The notes beneath the pieces were generated by a model. It did not search any database. It was given only the letters and a program-made list of their open reading frames with translations, and was not told the DNA's origin. A stretch of 64,000 bases of DNA from Lepisosteus oculatus (taxonomy: Eukaryota; Chordata; Actinopteri; Semionotiformes; Lepisosteidae): contig NC_090709.1 of the NCBI RefSeq assembly GCF_040954835.1, positions 44,710,490 to 44,774,489 on the forward strand. The letters run 5' to 3'. Every line of letters starts with the position of its first letter. The first letter of the stretch is position 1. Made by a program: the position numbers and the translations under genes. Shown piece after piece: positions 56,123 through 64,000 of this stretch.

Positions 56123-57215
56123 ATGGAGACCAAGACCTTTTACGGGAAGAGACGGGGTGCTTCTGCCGCCCCAGCTTCCAAAGAGTGAAGGGTAAGCAAA
56201 TACAGCAGACTTCATCTGAAATACGCGATTACAGCGCATATTACAAGGTATTATTGCCGTTTTGAATTTTAAATTCAATTATAATTATTTCTTCGTAGCC
56301 TGTTCTTCAAGAAAACACCGCACGGGCGAAACGATCTTCGAAATCTACCACCAGGACAGTAAAAAAGAAAGCGGTAAGACGGAAAAAAAGAAAAGTTTAT
56401 TTTGACTTCTGTTCCGCGACTGATGAATACTACTGTGTGACTTTATTTCTTACATGAATTATGTTATTTTGCCACAGGCCGTGGGTCTCTGCTCTCGGCC
56501 ACTGGCCAGGGTGCCAACCTGTAGAAGCAACACCTGTGTGGAGACTTTTCGGCAGCAGTGGGAGCAGTACGACGCATTACTGGGGAGGATTGGGAGGCTA
56601 GAGACACTCCTGAAAATGCAGAGGAAGGAGACAGTATTTTCCAGCAGTCAAACAGTTGAGCAGCTGTCTCCCGAAAAGTGCCTCTCCCCGCCGCGCAGGT
56701 TGCAATGCCTGGCGGAAGCTCTGCCCCCCGCAGAGCACAAACCGCCTCAGGACACTCCATCCCGGCCTCTCCGCTCACTACCGCGCAGGAATTTGTTGAT
56801 GCTGTTCCCGCCGTCTATCTCCCCCCAGGAAGCACCATTTACAGAGCGGAATTCACAGACGCCAGTGGGACGAATAATTCTCCCAGATATCCAACTGTTA
56901 CCCATCACTCAGGAGATGGAGGGGGGGGGGTTGTACTTGCAGTGCATCGGCATAGACGGGAAAGCAAGAGCCGACCGCTACGCCGCCCTCGTGTTTCGAA
57001 ATCTTGTGACTTTTGAAATTTACTGGGGGTGGACCACGTCTGTAAATTTCGATGGGTCCAGAGGCAAAAGTGCCTTGCCTTGCAATCTCCGGGAAACCAT
57101 TAGTAGCATGGTGAATCGGAGATTCTCAACCCTTACTGCGTGCGACTGGAAAAGAATTAGTGATCGGATCAAGGAAATGCTTCGTAGAAGGAGGCGCTCT
57201 TTTCCTCTAGTCTAA
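56123..57215 (+). CDS. BEN-domain gene, right-arm copy (three exons)
   Basis: Exon 1 is 56,123-56,191, exon 2 is 56,299-56,373 and exon 3 is 56,478-57,215, all joined in phase 0 with GT...AG introns of 107 and 104 bp. The product would be 293 residues: a basic N-terminus with nuclear-localisation-like clusters (RAKRSSKSTTRTVKKKA), a coiled-coil-like stretch (ETFRQQWEQYDALLGRIGRL), a Pro-rich linker, and a C-terminal BEN-like domain (about 190-285: ADRYAALVFRNLVTFEIYWG..., LRETISSMVNRRFS, DWKRISDRIKEML). BEN domains bind DNA and mediate protein contacts in chromatin factors. Exon 1 has one TGA (56,186-56,188) where the left copy has CGA, a CpG-type change, so this copy may start downstream or be inactive. 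AATAAA at 57,338-57,343. Confidence 0.7.
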
Positions 57216-57337
57216 CAGTCTGTCCACAGCAAAACATTCCTGTTAGACAAGAGGAATTGAAAAAAAACAATTTTGTCAATGGAAACCGGTGTGTGTGTCT
57301 CTCCCTGCTGGATGTCCCTCTCACTCTCTGCTGAATG

Positions 57338-57343
57338 AATAAA
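57338..57343 (+). promoter_or_regulatory. Poly(A) signal of the BEN gene
   Basis: AATAAA about 120 bp after the stop codon. The equivalent signal is kept at 50,126-50,121 and 52,580-52,575. Confidence 0.7.
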
Positions 57344-57663
57344 AGCATTTTATTAAAAACACGTTTGTGTTTGTCTGGTATTTACTTTGGTCCCTTTTAA
57401 CTGTTTTTCCCATCTACTTTTTTGCTTTGAGATGCCACTTTTAAAGGTGATATGTAAAATAATGTTTTTTATTATTGTTATAGAGAAACATGATCAGATT
57501 TTCCCTGGTTCAGAAAAAAATATCTAAAGTGCTACACATAACTTTCTTAATTCGATGTATTTAAAGCAGTGAACTACTGTAGGTGTAACATAACATTCAG
57601 AAATACAATCTCATATTTGAAAAATAAAAACGATTACAATCTAATCCTTCCACGTTTGATCCC

Positions 57664-58330
57664 AAAATCCCAAGAAATATAAATCTAAACGGGTAGAAAG
57701 GTATGCTGAAAGTTTATTAAGATACTTAGAAGACAAAGATACTGTATCAATTTATGTTGCATTAGCCTGATTATGATTAAAAAACACATATAATTAAACT
57801 CGCGTTTGCGATTTAAATCAGAACACAATTTAAATCAATATAAATGTTTATATTGTAACGCATACTGTCCAGCCTGCATTTCTCTATAAAAATTTACTCT
57901 ATTGCACACACACACACACACACGAAGCAGGAAGCAGAAACAGGGACCATTGTCAGAAGGGAAGAAGGTGACTATTCATTGTTATCAAAAATGACTTAGA
58001 ATCGATCATGTTGTGATATTTTGAAATATAAAAGTCAATTGATTGTCCATAATATCGCTATTCTATTTTTTTGAAGAAATGTTTGCACAAGCTTGATTTG
58101 AACACACAACCCGTGAGTTGATAGTTGGGCACGTAGACCAGTAGGCTACAAGGGAAGCTGCATGAAGAGAGAGGCGAAACAGCCCTACACAGCCCTGTCG
58201 CAGTACACGAATATAATCATATCGTTATTAAATTCTTTAGATACGCGATTCCATATTATATTAGCAGAAAAGCTTAAAACTACCACTTTTTCACATTTAT
58301 TTCACATGCTAGTTATATACTTCGATGCTT
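57664..58330. repeat. Outer right-arm sequence with CA microsatellite
   Basis: Reverse of about 48,560-49,110. A CA repeat lies at 57,904-57,924, matching the GT repeat at 48,968. No gene is seen. Confidence 0.75.
58084..58165 (-). pseudogene. tRNA-like sequence inside the right arm
   Basis: Diverged mirror of 48,746-48,821: TAGCCTACTGGTCTACG and a weakened box B (GTGTTCAAATCA). Confidence 0.45.
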
Positions 58331-59057
58331 AAAATCGTTAGGGAGAAATGGAATACCGGCGTGTATTTTTCCTTTAAAGTACCGATTCCTGGAATCTGAC
58401 TGGCTGACACCCCTCTGAAGTGGTTCCATAAAATCTGGTATATGGAAAAGAAAGCGTTGCTACATACAAGTATCTTTTAATACAGTCTTTGCTGTGCTCT
58501 TGAGGATCCTTGTGATATTTTGAGCTCTAGTTGAATGATAAGTGTCGCATTTTAAATCATTTTCGTAGTTAGAAATTATGAAACGCCCTGTTAAAAGCAA
58601 GGAAGTTTTTATGCCCGTTGAAGTAAAACAAAATGCCTGACAAAGTATGGCTTGGACAGATTCCGAGTGCTTGTACAAATGTGCTAAAGAAATTATACTT
58701 TGAGTATACAGCTTGTCCAAAGTCATCCATTATTAATACTATTAGTAATATCTTCAGTAAAGGCTTTGATGCATAAATATTTCTGATAAAGGTAGGTTGT
58801 GTACTTTTGTCCAACTGAGCAATCTTGCTTTCATAAAATATACCAACATTTTAATGACTGATGATTAACATGCTGTAATACACAGTTCAAAATTAAAAGC
58901 TCAAATGCTGTACATGAGAGGTTAAGCTCCCCCTGGCGGTTTTACAAGGTGACGCCGGATAGTTTCCGGGATGACGTCAAATGACGCGATTAACCGCGTG
59001 ATACTGCGTGACACCGCGACACGCCCACCGGGGTATGCCGCGAAATACCCCACCCAT
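58331..59057. repeat. Right subterminal region, copy of 29,390-29,940
   Basis: Nearly identical to 29,450-29,870, then GC-rich subterminal sequence with CGCG-containing near-palindromes just inside the terminal repeat. Two overlapping short minus-strand frames here are not convincing genes. Confidence 0.75.
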
Positions 59058-59075
59058 TTTGAATTGCTGCATCTG
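59058..59075 (-). repeat. Right terminal inverted repeat
   Basis: CAGATGCAGCAATTCAAA on the minus strand, one base different from the left end; TA follows at 59,076-59,077. Confidence 0.8.
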
Positions 59076-59079
59076 TAAT

Positions 59080-59316
59080 ACCTTGTGATACATGCAAGTC
59101 ATCTGTAAACCAAGATGTAATTACAATAAAATTGGCAATTCACAGAAAACCACAATTTGTATAATATTATTCCTCGTTATCAATGATCAATTAAAGGATT
59201 TGAAGAAACAGCAGCAATAGCAGATGATTTTGGTTTTGAACCCATTTTTACACCTCAATAATCCATTTGTCCTCGAAAAAAGAAAAGACGCATATTTTGA
59301 GTCTCATAATTATATG
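59080..59316 (+). mobile_element. hAT transposase fossil, middle fragment
   Basis: Translation gives AAIADDFGFEPIFTPQ and PRKKKR followed by a broken YES-like stretch, the central part of a ZMYM1-like hAT transposase. It is cut off at about 59,320 by the tRNA-Leu unit. Its last 45 bases are repeated at 61,482-61,530, where the next fossil piece starts. Confidence 0.55.
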
Positions 59317-60841
59317 TGAATATGTGAATAACAGTTTAACCCCAAATGTCTGTAATTGTGATTCTGTTAAAATTCAAAAAAGCATCTATCAATAGTAAGA
59401 AATTATTAAGAAAGGAAGAAATTGTGTTATTTCATAAACTGTAAGACATGTAGACATTTACAGGTTATATCCTTTGCTTTGTCTTTTAACACAAGTGTTC
59501 AGGATCCAAGCCCATGTTTGGACGGTTGTGTTTCTCTTGTAATCATCAAATGTCATTATTTTGTCCTTCAGTTCTTTCTCGAGTTGTACCATGGATATTT
59601 TATACCATCGATACTTTTCATGCTCTTTTGCATTTTCCTTCACATATGGAAAAAAACTCAAGGCGTTCTTGTCACTGTGCTACACAGTACAGGACACGCA
59701 GTGAGTAATTCGCGCAGCTTTCAGAGGAATCCAGAGGGAGGACTCTTAATGCAAGGAGCTGTTTTTTTTTGCATTAATCATTATTAACCAGAAACAGCTG
59801 CACAACTGGTTGCATTTGTGATTATGTCACTTCTCTGCTTCAGCAAGGTCAATAAAAGACTCTGAAAGTAGTAGAGAAAAACTGAATTAAAATCATATTA
59901 GCAATTCTGAGCGATATCTGCATACAGGCAATCCAATAAGAACGTTGAAATCTTTGAATGTCATCTCTCTATATATTGCGCTGCTTTTTACTTGGAGTAA
60001 AACTATTGGATTGAAGGGTTAAAATGTATTGTTGTTATTTGGAGAAATCAATGAACTCGTGATTTTATATGTTTTAAAAGACGGTCATGCGCACAGAAAA
60101 AAGACAGTGCTGATTATTTTTCTGGAGACGGAGCACTGATGACCCATCCGAGCCAATTGATAAAGCCCACCCAGTGGATACTCTAGCAGAACGTGGAAGA
60201 ACGTTCACCATTGTAACCAAGCTAACCACAGGAACAACATCAAGAAGCACAATCAATTCCCCATTTAAATCTTTCGTGTAAGGTATGCCATGTGAAAGCA
60301 TGAAGTAAATCCCCTGATCTCTTTTGAACATGGACTAGGTATTTCTGATGGAGCGCAATGAGCAAAGATTTAATAAGCTACTCCTGCCGATGATTCAGCT
60401 TAAAGAAGTAAAAGCTTCACAAACAAAAGCAGCTCGCTACCACAGCCAATATTAAATGTACTTGGTGGCACATTACCATTTGCACTGGCTCAAAAGTGGT
60501 CTCGGCAGACGTTGTTCCCTACGTAAAGCTGAAAGCGCCAAAGAGCATTTCCATTGAGAAAAAAAAATATTTCTTGATGTTAAACATAGAGAGCCTGCCT
60601 TTTAGAAGTTCTCCCTCTAAACACCTTGTGCAGCCTCCCGACAGACTAACAAAAAGCGCCTTTTCACCAACTCAATTTATAATACGCCCCTCAAAACTCA
60701 CAACCGAATAACAATCCATCCGTATATTTGATTTCCAAGATCCATTCAAGGCAACTTGGGTCTTCGCAAGCAAATAATTTCAGGGAAGAAACTCAGTTTA
60801 GTCAACTACTGGTGCATTTAGCACACCACTTGCTTTTGCTT

Positions 60842-60954
60842 GTCAGGGTGGCCGAGTGGTCTAAGGCGCCAGACTCAAGGACATGTGTCTTTCCAGCTGG
60901 CTTGGGTGTTCTGGTCTCCAAACGGAGGCGTGGGTTCAAATCCCACTCCTGACA
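60842..60954 (+). tRNA. tRNA-Leu(CAA) with intron, copy 1
   Basis: 113 nt. Acceptor GTCAGGG with TCCTGAC and discriminator A, box A TGGCCGAGTGGTC, anticodon CAA in GACTCAAGG, an intron of about 30 nt directly 3' of the anticodon as is standard for tRNA-Leu(CAA), long variable arm and box B GGTTCAAATCC. A TTTT lies at 60,963-60,966, nine bases downstream, as a Pol III terminator. Confidence 0.93.
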
Positions 60955-60962
60955 GCTTCTGC

Positions 60963-60966
60963 TTTT
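60963..60966 (+). terminator. Pol III T-run after tRNA-Leu(CAA) copy 1
   Basis: TTTT in the sequence CTTCTGCTTTTACC. The corresponding position in copy 2 reads GTTGTTACC without four Ts. Confidence 0.7.
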
Positions 60967-61479
60967 ACCTCTCTTGAATTATTCCAGTGCTAGCTGACAG
61001 TGAATGACTGAAATATAAAAGCAGCAGAAGAAAGCAAGCAACTCAGTGCAATTTGTGAGTATTCTGCACTGTTAAAATGCACAGGTTTTCATACTTTTTG
61101 GAATTCGTAGCTCAAGAAGTGACTCCTGTTTCATTTTCTATTCACCAACTCGATTTGCATTCCGCCCCTCACACCTCACAACAGAATAACAAACGGCTTC
61201 ATGTGCCACAGCATTCCCCTGTAGATTCGGTTTGCACTATGAATTAGGCGACCCCGAATGAAATATTTTAGTGTTGGCTCAAATGTGAGGAATTTCATGA
61301 ACCCTCAAAAAGGAATGCTTGCAGAAAATGCCAGCAATTCAAAGCGTGTAGGCAGCATGAACAGACCAATTCTGCAATTTCTTTTATCGCGGGCGGTGCT
61401 TTCCGAGTCGATGGCTCTGCATTAGAAATGAGAAGTGCTGAACTCTAAACACGTTCTTGCCATTACTGCTACTCCTGCT

Positions 61480-62110
61480 GCTACTCCTTCGTCCTCGAAA
61501 AAAGAAAAGACAGGCATGTTTTGAGTCTCAAAATGATCTTCTGGATCCACAAGAAACATGTAAATCTGATTGATTCCGCAGTATTTTTGGATGTACTGTA
61601 CTTATAACTTCCATCGAAGAGAGATTTCATCAGTTGCATGAAATTGAAACTTTCGACTTTTTGTCTGGTATTGAAAATATGTTTAAAAAAAACCATAAAC
61701 AATTTTCTAACAAACAACTCATGAATTATTGCCAGGATCTATATTTAGCGTTCGGTAGTGATAACACTGCTGATATTGATTGAGTAGAAATCTATGATGT
61801 ATTGACAGCTTTATCTGAAGCGAGAAGTCCTAGAACGCCATCTATGAAGTTTAAGGATTCATACCAAGAAATGCCTTTTGTTTCCCACCCCAACTGCTGC
61901 TTTTGCTTTACACATTATGTGAACATTACCAGTTTTGGTAGCTTCTGGGCACGATTTTCCTAAACTGAAACTTATTACAAAATTCTTTAAGATGAACCAT
62001 GTCCAAAAATTGTAAACCAGGGCTAATTTTAATATCAAATGAAATCACTACAGAGGAAAAGGCTTAACTGAAATATGAATAAGACTATGCAAGCCTGAAA
62101 AATAGAACAA
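61480..62110 (+). mobile_element. hAT transposase fossil, 3' part
   Basis: In order: PRKKKR-like start, FHQLHEIETFDFLSGIEN, QLMNYCQDLYLAFGSDNTAD followed by ID and VEIYDVLTALSEARSP, then LVASGHDFPKLKLITKFF, which corresponds to the ERSFSKLKLIK-type dimerisation end of hAT transposases. Stops and frameshifts interrupt it. It lies between the two tRNA-Leu units. Confidence 0.65.
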
Positions 62111-62192
62111 TTCAATTTATAGAACTTATTTTTTTATTTTTTGAGAGATGGGCTCACACACCGGAAGACACTAACGTTTCTCTTCGTTAGAG

Positions 62193-64000
62193 TATGTGAA
62201 TAACAGTTTAACCCCATTTGTTTGTAATTGTGATTCTGTTAAAATTTAAAAAAGCATCTATCAATAGTAAGAAATTATCAAGAAAGTAAGAAATTGTGTT
62301 ATTTCATAAACTGTAAGACATGAAGACATTTACAGGTTATATCCTTTGCTTTGTCTTTTAACGCAAGCGGTCAGGATCCAAGCCCATGTTCGGACGGTTG
62401 TGTTTCTCTTGTAATCATCAAATGTCATCGTTTTGTCCTTCAGTTCTTTCTCGAGTTGTACCATGGATATTTTATACCATCAATACTTTTCATGCTCTTT
62501 TGCATTTTCCTTCACATACGGAAAAAAACTCAAGGCGTTCTTGTCACTGTGCTACACACGCAGTGAGTAATTCGCGCAGCTTTCAGAGGAATCCAGAGGG
62601 AGGACTCTTAATGCAAGGAGCTGGTTTTTTTTTCGCATTAATCATTATTAACCAGAAACAGCTGCACAACTGGTTGCATTTGTGATTATGTCACTTCTCT
62701 GCTTCAGCAAGGTCAATAAAAGACTCTGAAAGTAGTAGAGAAAAACTGAATTAAAATCATATAAGCAATTCTGAGTGATATCTGCATACAGGCAATCCAA
62801 TAAGAATGTTGAAATCTTTGAATGTCATCTTTCTATATATTGCGCTGCTTTTTACTTGGAGTAAAACTATTGGATTGAAGGGTTAAAATGTATTGTTGTT
62901 ATTTGGAGAAATCAATGAACTCGTGATTTTATATGTTTTAAAAGACGGTCATGCGCACAGAAAAAAGACAGTGCTGATTATTTTTCTGGAGACGGAGCAC
63001 TGATGACCTATCCGAGCCAATTGATAAAGCCCACCCAGTGGATACTCTAGCAGAACGTGGAAGAACGTTCACCATTGTAACCAAGGCAACCACAGGAACA
63101 ACATCAAGAAGCACAATCAATTCCCCATTTAAATCTTTCGTGTAAGGTATGCCATGTGAAAGCATGAAGTAAATCCCCTGATCTCTTTTGAACATGGACA
63201 AGGTATTTCTGATGGAGCGCAATGAGCAAAGATTTAATAAGCTACTCCTGCCGATGATTCAGCTTAAAGAAGTAAAAGCTTCACAAACAAAAGCAGCTCG
63301 CTACCACAGCCAATATTAAATGTACTTGGTGGCACATTACCGTTTGCATTGGCTCAAAAGTGGTCTCGGCAGACGTTGTTCCCTACGTAAAGCTGAAAGT
63401 GCCAAAGAGCATTTCCATTGAGAAAAAAAAATCTTTCTTGATGTTAAACATAGAGAGCCTGCCTTTTAGAAGTTCTCCCTCTAAACACCTTGTGCAGCCT
63501 CCCGACAGACTAACAAAAAGCGCCTTTTCACCAACTCAATTTATAATACGCCCCTCAAAACTCACAACCGAATAACAATCCATCCGTATATTTGATTTCC
63601 AAGATCCATTCAAGGCAACTTGGGTCTTCGCAAGCAAATAATTTCAGGGAAGAAACTCAGTTTAGTCAACTACTGGTGCATTCAGCACACCACTTGTTTC
63701 CGCTTGTCAGGGTGGCCGAGTGGTCTAAGGCGCCAGACTCAAGGACATGTGTCTTTCCAGCTGGCTTGGGTGTTCTGGTCTCCAAATGGAGGCGTGGGTT
63801 CAAATCCCACTCCTGACAGCGTCTGTTGTTACCTCTCTTGAATGGTTCCAGTGCTAGCTGACAGTGAATGACTGAAATATAAAAGCAGCAGAAGAAAGCA
63901 AGCAACTCAGTGCAATTTGTGAGTATTCTGCACTGTTAAAATGCACAGGTTTTCATACTTTTTGGAATTCGTAGCTCAAGAAGTGACTCCTGTTTCATTT
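62193..64000. repeat. tRNA-Leu unit 2 of the tandem duplication
   Basis: Second copy of 59,321-61,140, continuing off the window. Upstream (62,150-62,192) it keeps a piece shared with 41,410-41,456, which unit 1 has lost to the hAT boundary. Confidence 0.92.
63706..63818 (+). tRNA. tRNA-Leu(CAA) with intron, copy 2
   Basis: Identical to copy 1 except one base in the variable-arm region (AAATGG for AAACGG). All promoter boxes and stems are kept. The near T-run is lost (TCTGTTGTTACC), so termination would depend on a site further downstream. Confidence 0.9.

Larger units (their letters stand above)
48221..59075. mobile_element. 10.9-kb palindromic TIR structure with transposase and two BEN genes
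   Basis: The ends are an 18-bp inverted repeat differing at one base, each bordered outside by TA (48,219-48,220 and 59,076-59,077), the signature of the IS630-Tc1-mariner superfamily. The interior is a large imperfect palindrome: 48,560-49,110 pairs with 57,760-58,330, 50,090-51,540 with 55,860-57,350, and mirror sums stay near 107,300. The centre (about 53,650) falls in a Tc1/mariner-type transposase gene on the minus strand. Each arm holds a BEN-domain gene reading outward and a tRNA-like sequence. The left target site matches an uninserted site at 16,371, but the right flank does not, so a composite or rearranged origin is possible. Confidence 0.6.
59321..61140. repeat. tRNA-Leu unit 1 of a 2.86-kb tandem duplication
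   Basis: Nearly identical to 62,193-64,000; the tRNA genes are exactly 2,864 bp apart. The unit holds old tRNA-cluster flank (59,321-59,700 and 60,530-60,680), a short minus-strand frame at 60,074-60,331 of unknown meaning, and tRNA-Leu(CAA). Confidence 0.92.

Noticed and set aside
48221-59075. Treating the whole interval as one clean, recent transposon insertion
   Set aside because: The left flank matches a known empty site but the right flank does not continue it, and LINE fragments and extra inversions lie inside, so I report it as a TIR-bounded composite of uncertain history.

Overview
This is vertebrate, most probably ray-finned fish, nuclear DNA; I cannot name the species. The signs are eukaryotic tRNA genes with introns, a 5S-rRNA-derived SINE of the SINE3 type, Tx1-like and L2-like LINEs, a Penelope-like element with a GIY-YIG nuclease, hAT and Tc1/mariner-superfamily DNA transposons, and long AT-rich spacers. 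I see no complete ordinary host protein gene. The window is a decayed, heavily rearranged tRNA gene cluster that has been inverted, duplicated and loaded with transposons.

Layout. (1) 1-18,390: a large imperfect inverted repeat, arms about 1-6,950 and 11,735-18,390. Its 4.8-kb spacer holds tRNA-Ala(TGC), a damaged tRNA-Lys(TTT) and a gag fossil. Each arm carries a Penelope-like element, a tRNA-derived SINE, a 229-codon unrecognised reading frame, an L2-like LINE 3' end and relics of tRNA-Leu and tRNA-Thr. (2) 18,320-20,790: an antisense Tx1-like LINE with a 5S-derived SINE inside ORF1. (3) 20,790-36,290: mostly non-coding. It holds a hAT fossil, a 185-196 bp tandem repeat, one good tRNA-Leu(AAG), several tRNA relics (Asp, Gly, Ile, Ser, Thr, Arg, Lys), a class A receptor-like fragment and one end of a TA-flanked transposon. 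(4) 36,548-48,220: a second copy of the palindrome, truncated on the left and reverse-complemented relative to the first. Its spacer carries tRNA-Thr(CGT), tRNA-Lys(TTT) and tRNA-Ala(CGC). (5) 48,221-59,075: a 10.9-kb palindromic structure bounded by 18-bp terminal inverted repeats abutting TA. Its centre contains an uninterrupted two-exon Tc1/mariner-type transposase, and each arm contains a three-exon BEN-domain gene. (6) 59,080-64,000: hAT fossil pieces and a 2.86-kb tandem duplication, each unit with an intron-bearing tRNA-Leu(CAA).

The part most worth attention is 48,221-59,075, where a transposase gene and inverted copies of a BEN-domain gene share one TIR-bounded structure, and the transposase transcript would run into a copied BEN-gene 3' end with its poly(A) signal. 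A nearby uninserted copy of the left target site supports TA-targeted insertion. The right flank does not match that site, so this may be a rearranged composite and not one clean insertion. All homology calls come from reading the sequence; none was tested by a database search.
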